In this document: positions 1 through 8,327 of the stretch, piece after piece
How positions within the stretch are numbered: the stretch's first letter is position 1
Layout: every line of letters begins with the position of its first letter
Origin: JAMXLO01 sp964427005
GTDB lineage: Bacteria > Pseudomonadota > Alphaproteobacteria > Acetobacterales > Acetobacteraceae
Assembly (NCBI GenBank): GCA_964427005.1
Contig: CAYRTL010000005.1
Location: 1 to 64,000, forward strand
Reading direction: 5' to 3'
Length of the DNA stretch: 64,000 nt
Translations under genes and position numbers: made by a program
The notes under the pieces: model-generated
The model's input: the letters and a program-made list of their open reading frames with translations, nothing else
Told to the model about the DNA's origin: nothing
The model's database searches: none

Positions 1-124
1 GCGCTTCCGTCGGGGCGATCAGGTCATCATCCCGCAGCCACACGTGCGGCGTCAGCCCGGCATCGGGCCATCTGGCGAGTTCTTGCTTCAGAATGCTGAA
101 CGCACCGTAGTCCCCGGTCAGCAA
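1..124 (-). CDS. Probable polysaccharide deacetylase, N-terminal fragment
   Basis: On the minus strand a reading frame opens just after an in-frame TAA, with TTG at 124 as the first possible start, and runs off the left edge of the window. The roughly 41 visible residues include the stretch VWLRDDD. This resembles the first catalytic-site strand of a family of polysaccharide-deacetylase-like proteins (WWRDDDA type), in which the acidic residues bind the metal. It lies 51 bases downstream of the epimerase gene on the same strand, so it probably belongs to the same transcript and to envelope polysaccharide handling. Only the N-terminus is visible, so the family call rests on one motif. Confidence 0.5.
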   Translation of the reverse strand, partial: MLTGDYGAFSILKQELARWPDAGLTPHVWLRDDDLIAPTEA

Positions 125-175
125 TTAACGTCCTCACTGGCAAAGTTGAGCGCGCAGGCTGCTCGATGCCGTCCG

Positions 176-1177
176 TCAGCGCCGGTAATACTCCCGGAAC
201 CAGCGCACGAATGCCTCGACCCCGACTGAAATGGGAGTATTCGGCACGAAACCGGTGAGTGTCTGCAGCAGGCCAGCATCGGCCCAGGTCTTCGGCACAT
301 CCCCGGGCTGCATGTCCACCATGTTTTTGATCGCCGGCTTACCGACGCAGCGCTCGATTTCCGCGATGAAGTCCATCAGGTTGACTGGTGATCCTCGGCC
401 GATATTCACAATCCGGAAAGGGGCGACCGGGCTGAGGCTATCCGCCTCGCATACGGGAGCGCCGCGCGTCGGAGTGCACGGTGAGAGGCGGCGAATGGCC
501 TCCACCAGATCCTCGACATAGGTGAAGTCGCGTTCCATGCGGCCATGATTATAGATGTCGATCGGCTCGCCCTTCAGGATGCTGTCGGTGAATTTGAACA
601 GCGCCATGTCCGGCCTGCCCCAGGTCCCGTAGACACTGAAGAAGCGAAACACGGTTATCGGCATATTCCACAGATGAGCGTAGCTGTGGGCGATGACTTC
701 AGTGGAACGCTTGCTCGCGGAATAGATGGTGAGCGCGGTATCAGCAGAGTCGTGCTCTGAAAACGGCATTGCCGTGCTCGCACCATAGACGGAGCTGGTG
801 GAGGCCATCATCAGGTGTTGCGGCGGATGTGCTTTGCACGCCTCAAGCAGGTTGAAGGTGCCGACCACGTTCGACGAGATATAATCTTGGGGCGCCTTCA
901 GCGCGTGGCGCACACCGGCTTGCGCTGCCAGGTGCACCACCAAGCGCGGACGAGCCGCTGCTACCAGTTTGGAAACCGCATCCTTGTCCGCCAGTTCCAC
1001 CACATGGGCCGAAAAGCGGTTGGAGGTGCCCAGAATGCGATGGCGCTCTTGCTTCAAGGCGACATCGTAGTAGGCGTTCATGTTATCGAGGCCGACAATT
1101 TCCTCGCCCGCACTCAGCAGAAGCTTGGAGAGATGGAAGCCGATAAATCCGGCGCTTCCGGTCACCAGAATGGTCAT
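176..1177 (-). CDS. UDP-glucuronate 4-epimerase (extended SDR family)
   Basis: NAD-dependent sugar-nucleotide epimerase of 333 residues, cytoplasmic, expected to interconvert UDP-glucuronate and UDP-galacturonate for surface polysaccharide. The Rossmann loop GSAGFIG is at residues 7-13 and the catalytic Tyr-x3-Lys (YSASK) at 152-156, with the Ser/Thr run at 127-129. The stretches LDNMNAYYDVALKQ, RFFSVYG and DIYNHG are typical of the CapI/LspL type. The frame stays open upstream to 1300, but that extension overlaps the permease gene. ATG 1177 starts directly on the canonical MTILVTG strand and has an AGGAAGAA-like ribosome site. It is the last complete gene of the minus-strand transporter cluster. 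An epimerase for another UDP sugar cannot be excluded. Confidence 0.88.
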   Translation of the reverse strand: MTILVTGSAGFIGFHLSKLLLSAGEEIVGLDNMNAYYDVALKQERHRILGTSNRFSAHVVELADKDAVSKLVAAARPRLVVHLAAQAGVRHALKAPQDYISSNVVGTFNLLEACKAHPPQHLMMASTSSVYGASTAMPFSEHDSADTALTIYSASKRSTEVIAHSYAHLWNMPITVFRFFSVYGTWGRPDMALFKFTDSILKGEPIDIYNHGRMERDFTYVEDLVEAIRRLSPCTPTRGAPVCEADSLSPVAPFRIVNIGRGSPVNLMDFIAEIERCVGKPAIKNMVDMQPGDVPKTWADAGLLQTLTGFVPNTPISVGVEAFVRWFREYYRR

Positions 1178-1244
1178 AAGAACGACTTCTTCCTGTATTG
1201 CGATAGCTTCATCTATCCCGTCAATCAGCGCTCGCCTCGTCGCA

Positions 1245-2132
1245 TTACCCTTTGATCCCGCCCATGGTGAGCCCCGCCACCATGTAACGGCGAAGGCCAA
1301 AGTAGATGGCGACCGGGGGCAGTGAATACACGATAGCCACTGCCATCATGTAGTTCCACGGCGCCTCATCGCTGTCGAAGAACTGGTCGATCGCAGCGGC
1401 CACCGTCATGCTACGCGGCGATGAAAGCAGCATGTACTGGTAGAGGTATTCGTTCCAAGCCAGCAGCAGGGCATAGACCCCGACAGCGACCAGCGCAGGT
1501 GCCATCAGCGGAATATAGATGCGTAGATAGATCTGGTGCGGCGATGCGCCATCCACCGTGGCCGACTCGTCCAGCTCCAGCGGAATGAGCTTGCCGTATT
1601 GATGCAAAATGAGAATCGCGTATGGCGTCGCAAAGGTCACTTCCGCCGCGATCACCGCCCACAAACTGTCGGACAGACCGTAACGCCGCATCAGATGCAC
1701 AAACGGGATGACCAGGAAGGCCGTGGGCAGCACATAGGTCAGCAGGGCGAGGTCGCTGATGATCCACCCGTTGCGCAGCCGCATCCGGCCCAGCGCAAAG
1801 CTGGCAAGTGAGCCGATCAGCACGGTGAGCACCATCGTCGTCACGCCCATGTAGATGCTGTTGCCGAACTGCAGCCAGAAATGCTGGAGATACCAGTGGC
1901 CCTGGGTCCAGATGACCTCAAAGCTCCCGAGATTCCAGTCTTCGGGCCAGATCGCACCGGTGAATTCGTCGCCGTCGTCGCTAAGCGCGATCAGCAGCAT
2001 GTTGTAGACAGGCAGCAGCGTCCAGATCAGCAGCCCGATGCCGAAGATCGCGGCCGCCGCCCGGCTGAGCAGGCGCTTGCGCCGGAACCGCTGCGGCAGC
2101 ATCGGCCGCACAGGTGTCAGCGCAATGCTCAC
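1245..2132 (-). CDS. Carbohydrate ABC transporter permease, MalG type (copy 2)
   Basis: Inner-membrane permease of 295 residues with about six hydrophobic segments. The cytoplasmic EAA-loop, which docks on the ATPase, reads ELDESATVDGASPHQIYLR followed by IYIPLMAP. The MalG-family C-terminal signature ends in MVAGLTMGGIKG. It starts at a GTG that overlaps the TGA of the preceding MalF-type gene by four bases (GTGA), implying translational coupling. It is clearly paralogous to the permease at 3071-3958: the endings (AGLTMGG.KG) and the NEYLYQYMLLSSPRSMTVA / NEYLYNFLLLSTPQSMTVA blocks match. Substrate is unknown; sugar, oligosaccharide or polyol is likely from the family. Confidence 0.9.
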   Translation of the reverse strand: MSIALTPVRPMLPQRFRRKRLLSRAAAAIFGIGLLIWTLLPVYNMLLIALSDDGDEFTGAIWPEDWNLGSFEVIWTQGHWYLQHFWLQFGNSIYMGVTTMVLTVLIGSLASFALGRMRLRNGWIISDLALLTYVLPTAFLVIPFVHLMRRYGLSDSLWAVIAAEVTFATPYAILILHQYGKLIPLELDESATVDGASPHQIYLRIYIPLMAPALVAVGVYALLLAWNEYLYQYMLLSSPRSMTVAAAIDQFFDSDEAPWNYMMAVAIVYSLPPVAIYFGLRRYMVAGLTMGGIKG

Positions 2133-3040
2133 AGTTGCACGCCCGTCATACGGACCCGCCGCATCAGCAGGATGACCACCGGGATCAGCACCGGCAGGGC
2201 CGACATCATGGCGGCGACGCCAAGGTTCGGGTAGCCGAAGTCGAAGGCTTCGCGGAATCCGTAGGTCGCCAGCACATCGGTGAGCCGCGCCGGCGCGCCA
2301 GCGGAGACGAAGTACACGGTGGGGAAGTCACCCAGTGTCCAGATGGTGGAGAGCAACGTGGACACAAGGTAAACGTTCGCCAGTAGCGGCAGCGTCACGT
2401 GGACGAGACGCTTGTAGCCGGTGGCGCCGTCGATCTCGGCTGCTTCGTAGATGTCCTGCGGGATTGCCATCCGGGCAGCGAGAAAGATCAGTGTCCAGAA
2501 GGGCATCCATTTCCAGATATAGGCGACGATGTTGCACGCCATCGCGGAGGTTTCAGAAACCAGGAACATCGGGCCGTCTTCGCCGGTAACTGCACGCCAC
2601 AGGCTGTCGGCCAGACCCCATTGGCTGACCAGCATGTAGTGCATGGACAAGAAGACGGTCAGCGCCGGCAAGGCCCAGGGCAGCAGGTAGATGGCCAGCA
2701 GCGACCGCACCCACCAGCTCCGGTTCATGAAGAAGCCCGACAGCAGGAATGCCAGGAACATCTTCACGTTCACCCCGATGGCGACGAACACCAGCGTGTT
2801 GACCGCGGTGGTGAGATAACGCGGATCGGACAACAGCAAATCGTAGGAGGACGGACTGCTGCCCATCCAAAGGCCGAACGCCACCGGATATACCACGAAC
2901 GCGAGAAATATCGCCGCATACGGGATGACGAAGGCGATCGCCCAGGCGGTGTCGGATCCCTGCAGCCGGATGCGCCAGGGCGGTCGCCGCGCAGCGCCCC
3001 TGGTCAAGGGCATCGAGAGAAGCGGCTGCGTGCCACTCAT
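2129..3040 (-). CDS. Carbohydrate ABC transporter permease, MalF type (copy 2)
   Basis: Inner-membrane permease of 303 residues. The first membrane segment follows a short basic N-terminus (IRLQGSDTAWAIAFVIPYAAI). The EAA loop is IYEAAEIDGATGYKR followed by HVTLPLL. It pairs with the downstream MalG-type gene to form one heterodimeric pore. It is a paralogue of 3955-4872, sharing IFLAFVVYP.AFG.WMGS, the MFLAFLLSGFF stretch and MSALPVLIP near the C-terminus. ATG 3040 lies 30 bases after the stop of the previous permease pair, so all four permeases and the binding proteins probably form one operon. Confidence 0.9.
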   Translation of the reverse strand: MSGTQPLLSMPLTRGAARRPPWRIRLQGSDTAWAIAFVIPYAAIFLAFVVYPVAFGLWMGSSPSSYDLLLSDPRYLTTAVNTLVFVAIGVNVKMFLAFLLSGFFMNRSWWVRSLLAIYLLPWALPALTVFLSMHYMLVSQWGLADSLWRAVTGEDGPMFLVSETSAMACNIVAYIWKWMPFWTLIFLAARMAIPQDIYEAAEIDGATGYKRLVHVTLPLLANVYLVSTLLSTIWTLGDFPTVYFVSAGAPARLTDVLATYGFREAFDFGYPNLGVAAMMSALPVLIPVVILLMRRVRMTGVQL

Positions 3041-3070
3041 CGTCGCACGGGCGAGGGCAGGCTGTCCTGC

Positions 3071-3958
3071 CTACCCTTTCACGCCACCCATGGTCAGACC
3101 CGCGGCCATGTAGCGGCGGGAGCCATAATACAGGAGGATGGGCGGCAGGGCGTAAATGATCGCCGTCGCCATCATGTAGTTCCACGGCGACTCGTCGCTG
3201 TTGAGGAACTGCGCGAGGGCCACCGCCACGGTCATGCTCTGGGGCGTAGACAGCAGCAGGAAGTTATAAAGGTACTCGTTCCACGCGAGCAGCAGCGCAT
3301 AGGTGCCCACAGCAACCAGCGCCGGCGCCATCAGCGGCAGGTAGATGCGATAGTAGATCTGGAACGGATTGGCGCCGTCGATGCGTGCCGACTCATCCAA
3401 CTCCATCGGGATCGACTTGCCGTACTGGGAGAAGATGAAGATGGCGTACGGCGTGGCGAACGTGGTCAGCGTCAGAATGACGGAAGACAGGTGATTGCCG
3501 AGGCCGTAAATCTGCATGATCCGGTAAATCGGGATCGCCAGGAACGATGCCGGGATCACGTAGGTCATCAGAGCGGCATTGGTCAGCATCCAGCCGTTGC
3601 GCAGCCGCATACGGCCTACAGTGAAGCTCGCGAGCGATGCGATGGCCAGCGTCAGGAACGTCACCGACAGGCCGACGATGAAGCTGTTGCCGAACTGGTG
3701 CCAGAACCGCTCCAAGTACCAGAAGTCCTGGGTCACCACGACCTGGAAGCTGTGCAGGTTCGGCGATTCCGGGAAGATAGAGCCGCCGAAGATGCCGTCG
3801 TGGCTGTCCAGCGCAATCTTCCACATGTTGTAGATCGGCGTGAGCGACCATACGAGCAGGAGGAAGCCAAGTGCCAGGCACATGGCTTCCACCCCGTAGC
3901 GTTGCAGCCGGTACGCCATCGGCGAACGAATTCGCCGTACTTCGGTGGTCGCGCTCAT
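3071..3958 (-). CDS. Carbohydrate ABC transporter permease, MalG type (copy 1)
   Basis: Inner-membrane permease of 295 residues, same length as its paralogue at 1245-2132. The EAA loop ELDESARIDGANPFQIYYR is followed by IYLPLMAPALVAV. The C-terminus MAAGLTMGGVKG is the usual MalG-family end. The start ATG overlaps the TGA of the MalF-type gene (ATGA at 3955-3958), so the two subunits are translationally coupled. Together with 3955-4872 and the binding protein at 4887 it makes one complete importer minus its ATPase. Confidence 0.9.
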   Translation of the reverse strand: MSATTEVRRIRSPMAYRLQRYGVEAMCLALGFLLLVWSLTPIYNMWKIALDSHDGIFGGSIFPESPNLHSFQVVVTQDFWYLERFWHQFGNSFIVGLSVTFLTLAIASLASFTVGRMRLRNGWMLTNAALMTYVIPASFLAIPIYRIMQIYGLGNHLSSVILTLTTFATPYAIFIFSQYGKSIPMELDESARIDGANPFQIYYRIYLPLMAPALVAVGTYALLLAWNEYLYNFLLLSTPQSMTVAVALAQFLNSDESPWNYMMATAIIYALPPILLYYGSRRYMAAGLTMGGVKG

Positions 3959-4872
3959 AGCTGGCCCTCCGACGGACGCAGCCTGCGCATCAGGATGATG
4001 ACGAGAGGTATCAGCACGGGCAGCGCCGACATCACAGTTGCTACCCCCAGCCGAGGCAGCGCCACCGTGAAGGCGTAGCGAATGCCGAGGGTGGCCAGCA
4101 CCTCCGTGGACATCGCCGGCCCGCCGCCAGACACGAAGTAGGTCGAGTTAAAGTCGCCCAGAGCGAACACCATGTCGAGCAGCGTGCAGACCAGGTACAG
4201 GTTCGCCATCAGCGGCAGCGTGACATGCGCGAAGCGACGGAGACCTGTCGCGCCATCGACCGCCGCCGCCTCATAGAGTTCCTGCGGCACGGCCATCCGT
4301 CCGGCGAGCAGAATCACCGTCCAGAACGGCAGCGTCTTCCAGATATAGGCGCCGATGTTGCTGAACAGCCCGGACCAGTGCTCATTCAGGTAACTTGGGC
4401 CGTCCCACTCGAACAGCCAGTACAGGATGTTGTTCAGCATGCCCCACTGGCCGTTGAGGAACCAGTGGATCGACATGTAGGCCGGCAAGGCTGGCGTAGC
4501 CCAGGGCAGGATGAAGATCACCATCAGCGCCTTGATCCACCAGCCCTTGCGAATGAAGAAGCCTGACAGCAGGAACGCCAGGAACATCTTCAGATTCACG
4601 CCAATGACGACGTAGAGCAGCGTATTGAGGACGGCGGTCAGGTAGCGCGGATCGGAGAACAGTTGATCGTAGAGCTCGAGGTCGCTGCCCATCCAAATCC
4701 CGAATGCGATCGGATAGACGACGAACGCCAGGAAGATCGCGATGTACGGCAAGGCGAACGCGATCGCCCAGACGTAGTCGGCGCCATGCAGGCCACCGAC
4801 CAGGGCGTATCGCCACGAACGTGTCGCGCCGATGCCCCGTCCGACCGGTAGTGCCTGCTGTGTTACGCTCAT
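3955..4872 (-). CDS. Carbohydrate ABC transporter permease, MalF type (copy 1)
   Basis: Inner-membrane permease of 305 residues, with the ABC permease EAA loop LYEAAAVDGATGLRRFAH followed by VTLPLMA, and several hydrophobic segments. It begins 14 bases after the stop of the binding protein at 4887-6263 and overlaps the next permease by four bases, a standard binding-protein/MalF/MalG order. The paralogue at 2129-3040 shares its architecture throughout. No nucleotide-binding subunit lies in this cluster, so a shared MsmK/UgpC-type ATPase encoded elsewhere is inferred. Confidence 0.9.
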   Translation of the reverse strand: MSVTQQALPVGRGIGATRSWRYALVGGLHGADYVWAIAFALPYIAIFLAFVVYPIAFGIWMGSDLELYDQLFSDPRYLTAVLNTLLYVVIGVNLKMFLAFLLSGFFIRKGWWIKALMVIFILPWATPALPAYMSIHWFLNGQWGMLNNILYWLFEWDGPSYLNEHWSGLFSNIGAYIWKTLPFWTVILLAGRMAVPQELYEAAAVDGATGLRRFAHVTLPLMANLYLVCTLLDMVFALGDFNSTYFVSGGGPAMSTEVLATLGIRYAFTVALPRLGVATVMSALPVLIPLVIILMRRLRPSEGQL

Positions 4873-4886
4873 GATCGCCTCGCAGG

Positions 4887-6263
4887 TTACATCTGGACCT
4901 TCGCGAAAATCTCGGAGCAGCGCTTGAACGCCTTATCGATGGCATCGGCCGGCTTCATACCGTTCTTGATCACGTCGGCATGCGCCTGACCCCATAGCTG
5001 TTCGGCATTCGCCTGTCCCCAGGCCGGCGAGAAGCCCTCATAAACCGGCACGGTCGGGTTCAGGACTGCCTCTGTCACATAGGGCTTCAGGCAGGGCATT
5101 TCGTTCTGAAGCCAGAACGGATCATCTTTTACCAGTTGCGGGATCGCCGGAACCCAGCGTCCGAGGCCAGCCTTCAGGTTCTCATTCATCACGTTCGGCT
5201 GCATGAAGTACTTCATGAAGTCCTTGGCGACTTCGACGTTCTTGGCGCCCTTCGGAATATAGCCACCGCCGGCGTTGACCTGCGTCTTCATCGGGGTGCC
5301 ATCATTCTTGTTCACCGGAGCGACCACCTTCATCTGATGATAGAAGGCTTCCTTGTCCTTGATCATCGCCAGCTCGGTGGACAGCGTGCCGTCAAAGTCC
5401 ATGACAAACAGCTTCTCGTGGTAGCCGTTATTGTCATCGGCGTCGTTCCAGCTCAGCGCCTCCGGTGGCACCACGCCTTCCTTGTACAGGTTCGTCATGA
5501 ACTCGACCGACTTGATCGCGGCCTCGCGGACCTTCGGGTCATCCACGTGCAGCTTGCCGTCAGATGTTATGATCCCCTCGCCGCCATTGGCGATCAGGAA
5601 GTGCGTGAACAGATTGTTGCCGTCATTCGGGCCCACCGTGGTGATCTGCAGGCCGCAGGCATAGATCTTTCGCATGCCCTTGGCGCGCAGTGGCTTTTGG
5701 GTCTCCTTCAGGTAATTCCAGACCCCGTTCCACTCCTTCGGGATCTCTTCCATCTTCAAGCCAGCCTTCTCGACCAGATCGCCCCAGATGTGGAATGGGG
5801 TCGCTCCCTGCTTGATCGGGCACAGGTAGTAGCCACGCTGCTTGGTAGCCTTGTTATAGAAGGTCGAGCAGAGCTTCGCGGTTTCGGAAAGCTGTGACTC
5901 GTAAGGCTTCACGACGTCGCTGACATCGACGAGCTTATCATCCCAGGCATTCTGCGGAATGATGGTCGACGGCGCATCCATGAAGATCAGGTCCGGCACA
6001 TCGCCGCTGGTCAGTGCGGATATCGTCTTCTGGTTCATCGCCATGAACGGCATGATGCTGTAGTCGAGCTTGTTGCCGCTGGCCTTCATGTAGTCTTCGC
6101 AGACCTGCCGCATCGCGGCGTCTTCCTGCTGGACAAAACCCTGGTTCAGCCAGCAGACCGCCGTTTTGGCCTGAGCATTGGCGATGAAGGGCCTTGCCAG
6201 GGAAGCGGCCGCTGCCACACCCAGTGCGCTACCGATAGCCGAACGACGGCTCATGCGTCTCAT
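4887..6263 (-). CDS. Extracellular solute-binding protein, family 1 (copy 1)
   Basis: Periplasmic sugar-binding component of the importer, 458 residues. The N-terminus MRRMSRRSAIGSALG followed by an Ala-rich stretch and ANAQA looks like a twin-arginine signal peptide (RR at 6-7), so it may be exported folded. Family-1 binding-protein features include MAMNQKTISALTSGDVPDLIF and the C-terminal helix NGMKPADAIDKAFKR. AAGGAG eight bases ahead of ATG 6263 supports the start. It is about two-thirds similar by eye to the binding protein at 6401-7786 along its whole length. It has its own candidate promoter in the 137-base gap ahead, so the copies may be expressed separately. Confidence 0.92.
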   Translation of the reverse strand: MRRMSRRSAIGSALGVAAAASLARPFIANAQAKTAVCWLNQGFVQQEDAAMRQVCEDYMKASGNKLDYSIMPFMAMNQKTISALTSGDVPDLIFMDAPSTIIPQNAWDDKLVDVSDVVKPYESQLSETAKLCSTFYNKATKQRGYYLCPIKQGATPFHIWGDLVEKAGLKMEEIPKEWNGVWNYLKETQKPLRAKGMRKIYACGLQITTVGPNDGNNLFTHFLIANGGEGIITSDGKLHVDDPKVREAAIKSVEFMTNLYKEGVVPPEALSWNDADDNNGYHEKLFVMDFDGTLSTELAMIKDKEAFYHQMKVVAPVNKNDGTPMKTQVNAGGGYIPKGAKNVEVAKDFMKYFMQPNVMNENLKAGLGRWVPAIPQLVKDDPFWLQNEMPCLKPYVTEAVLNPTVPVYEGFSPAWGQANAEQLWGQAHADVIKNGMKPADAIDKAFKRCSEIFAKVQM

Positions 6264-6336
6264 GGCCGCTTCTCCTTCCCTGTTGCCGGTCGCATTTTGC
6301 CCCGGTCGATTACGTATAAGTTTCGCTTGTTAGTAT

Positions 6337-6366
6337 ATCCTACGGGGAAGCGGCGAGCCTAGTCAA
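6337..6366 (-). promoter_or_regulatory. Candidate sigma70 promoter for binding protein copy 1
   Basis: Reading the minus strand, TTGACT (6366-6361) is followed after 18 bases by TAGGAT (6342-6337), 73 bases ahead of the ATG at 6263. The promoter region of the paralogue at 7786 has the same layout (TTGACC, 18 bases, TAGGCT), which strengthens an otherwise weak call. Confidence 0.4.
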
Positions 6367-6400
6367 CGCGAGGCGCTACCGGGAGCTGACCGGGCCAGGG

Positions 6401-7786
6401 TCACTCGAAGGAGACCCTGGCGAAGATCTGTTCGAAGCGTTTGAACGCCTTGTCCACCGCCTCGGCCGGCTTCATGCCGTTCTTCAGCACGTCGGCATGG
6501 CAGTGCCCCCAGAGCTGCTCGGAATTCGCCAGCCCCCACGCGGGATTGAATCCATAATAAGCTGCCATGGTCGGCTGGAGCACGCCTTCGGTGACGTACG
6601 GCTTGCGGTGGGGATCCTTGGAATCGTCCAGCCACCACGGATCGTCCTTCACGATCTGCGGGATTGGCGGCACCCAGCGGCCCAGACCGCTCTTCAGGTT
6701 CTCATTCATGACCTGAGGTTGGATGAAGAACCGCATGAAATCCTTGGCCACCTCGACGTTCTTCGCGCCTTTTGGAATAAATCCGCCGCCCGCCCCGACC
6801 TGACAGGGCATCTGGGTCTTGCCGTCATTCATCAGCGGCAAGCCGAGCACCCGCATCTCCTGGTAGTATTCCTTCTCGTGCGAAATCCAGGCGAGCTCGG
6901 GGGACAGCGTCCCGTCGAAGTCCATCACGAACAGCTTCTCGTGGTAGGCATTGTTGTCATCGGCGTCATTCCAGCTCAGCGCCTCCGGCGGCACGAAGCC
7001 GTCGCGGTACAGGCCGGTCATGAATTCAACCGACCTGATTGCCGCCTCACGTATCTTCGGATCGTCAGTATGCAATTTGCCATCGGGCGTCACGATGTCC
7101 TTGCCGCCATTGGCGATCAGGAAATGGGCGAACAGGTTGTTGCCGTCGTTGGGGCCGACCGTCGTGATCTGCAGACCGATGCTGTACAACTTGCGCATAC
7201 CCTTCTTGCGCAGTTCGTTCTGCACCGGCTTGAAGAAATCCCACACCCCGTTCCAGGTGTTGGGGATATCTGACATTTTGAAGCCGGCCTTCTCGACCAT
7301 ATCGCTCCAGATATGGAAGGGCGTCGCGCCCTGCTTGATCGGAACCAGGTAGAAGCTGCGCTTCTTCGTCACCTTGTTATAGAAGGTTGAGTTGAGCAGC
7401 GCGCTTTCGGTCATCTGCGACTTGTAAGGCTCGACCACGTCGCTGACATCGACCAGCTTATCGTCCCACGCGTTCTGCGGCAGGATGTATGACGGCGCAT
7501 CGAAGAACATCAGGTCAGGCACGTCGCCGCTGGTCAAAGCGGAGACAGCCTTCTGGCCCAGTGCCATGAAGGGCATGACACTGAGGTCGATCTTGTTGCC
7601 GCTGGCTTTCTCGTATTCCCGGACGGTCTTGACGAAGGCCTCGTCCTCCTGCCGGACGAAACCTTGATTCTGCCAAACCACCGCCGACTTGGCTTGCGCG
7701 TTGGCAACATAGGGTCGCGCCAGGGCGCCCGCTGCCGCCAAACCGATTGAAGCACGCATTACCGAACGCCGGCCGAGTTTGGTCAT
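6401..7786 (-). CDS. Extracellular solute-binding protein, family 1 (copy 2)
   Basis: Periplasmic binding protein of 461 residues, first gene of the minus-strand cluster. The N-terminus MTKLGRRSVMRASIG with a hydrophobic Ala-rich core and ANAQA resembles a Tat signal peptide (RR at 6-7). It shares long blocks with copy 1 (SALTSGDVPDL, KLVDVSDVV, PIKQGATPFHIW, TVGPNDGNNLF, ALSWNDADDNN, VEVAKDFM), so the pair arose by duplication. Even the leader is conserved: both starts are preceded by ACAGGGAAGGA and CGGCC. The main differences are in the C-terminal third, where copy 2 has an insertion near WWLDDSKDPHRKP, possibly altering ligand choice. Confidence 0.92.
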   Translation of the reverse strand: MTKLGRRSVMRASIGLAAAGALARPYVANAQAKSAVVWQNQGFVRQEDEAFVKTVREYEKASGNKIDLSVMPFMALGQKAVSALTSGDVPDLMFFDAPSYILPQNAWDDKLVDVSDVVEPYKSQMTESALLNSTFYNKVTKKRSFYLVPIKQGATPFHIWSDMVEKAGFKMSDIPNTWNGVWDFFKPVQNELRKKGMRKLYSIGLQITTVGPNDGNNLFAHFLIANGGKDIVTPDGKLHTDDPKIREAAIRSVEFMTGLYRDGFVPPEALSWNDADDNNAYHEKLFVMDFDGTLSPELAWISHEKEYYQEMRVLGLPLMNDGKTQMPCQVGAGGGFIPKGAKNVEVAKDFMRFFIQPQVMNENLKSGLGRWVPPIPQIVKDDPWWLDDSKDPHRKPYVTEGVLQPTMAAYYGFNPAWGLANSEQLWGHCHADVLKNGMKPAEAVDKAFKRFEQIFARVSFE

Positions 7787-7841
7787 GGCCGTTCTTCCTT
7801 CCCTGTTAGCCGGACTCGCGCGTCCAGCTTGTTATGTTGAG

Positions 7842-7874
7842 GCAAGCCTATGGCAGGCTTGCGCGGACGGTCAA
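7842..7874 (-). promoter_or_regulatory. Candidate promoter with operator-like inverted repeat for the transporter cluster
   Basis: On the minus strand TTGACC (7874-7869) and TAGGCT (7850-7845) are 18 bases apart, 58 bases before ATG 7786. Between and over them lies a perfect 8-base inverted repeat, GCAAGCCT at 7842-7849 and AGGCTTGC at 7855-7862, with a five-base spacer. Its place over the spacer and -10 element is what one expects of a repressor site. No regulator gene is adjacent, so the binding protein is unknown. Confidence 0.42.
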
Positions 7875-7943
7875 TTATTCTTTGTGGATGCATACGCCGC
7901 ATACTCCCTTGCCCGGCGCCTCGCCCATGGTCAGACTGCCGCC

Positions 7944-8327
7944 ATGAGCGACGAATCGCTTGATTGCCTGAAATGCCCCGCCTTCTGTTGCCGGACAGCG
8001 GGGTACGTGGAGGTCAGCCGCAACGACATCAGGCGGCTGGCCAGGTTCCTGCATTTGACGGTGCGTGAATTCGAGGAGAAACACATCGTCGAGCGCACCC
8101 GCAAAGGCAGCAAGCGGGTCAAGTCCGGTTTTGGTACCTGCCAGTTCCTTGGCGAGAACAGGCGGTGCACCGTATACGAAGCGCGGCCCAAGGACTGCCG
8201 CGGTTACGTCTGCTGGAACCAGGAAGACACCACGGTCTTTGAGTTTGCCCGGTTCTATCAGACGCCGGTGGCGCGACTGCGCAAGAACGACGTGGATGGC
8301 AAGCACGACAAGCAGGAGACAGCCTGA
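7944..8327 (+). CDS. YkgJ-family cysteine-cluster protein
   Basis: Small cytoplasmic protein of 127 residues, rich in cysteines: C8, C11, C15 and C16 near the start (CLKCPAFCC), then GTCQFL, RRC, PKDC and GYVC. This is the Cys arrangement of the YkgJ/UPF0153 zinc- or iron-chelating family, whose role is poorly known. The open frame extends upstream to 7779, but that part overlaps the divergent binding-protein start; ATG 7944 begins right at the conserved N-terminus. Its TGA shares one base with the ATG of the following hydrolase (TGATG), so the two are coupled. Confidence 0.8.
   Translation: MSDESLDCLKCPAFCCRTAGYVEVSRNDIRRLARFLHLTVREFEEKHIVERTRKGSKRVKSGFGTCQFLGENRRCTVYEARPKDCRGYVCWNQEDTTVFEFARFYQTPVARLRKNDVDGKHDKQETA

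Noticed and set aside
118..300. A 60-codon minus-strand frame at the left end
   Set aside because: It overlaps the end of the epimerase in another frame; the deacetylase-like frame starting at 124 explains the region better.
2399..4078. A 559-codon plus-strand open frame opposite the permease genes
   Set aside because: It is antisense to four well-supported permeases and rich in Arg, Gln, His and Asp as GC-rich shadow frames are, with no recognisable domain.
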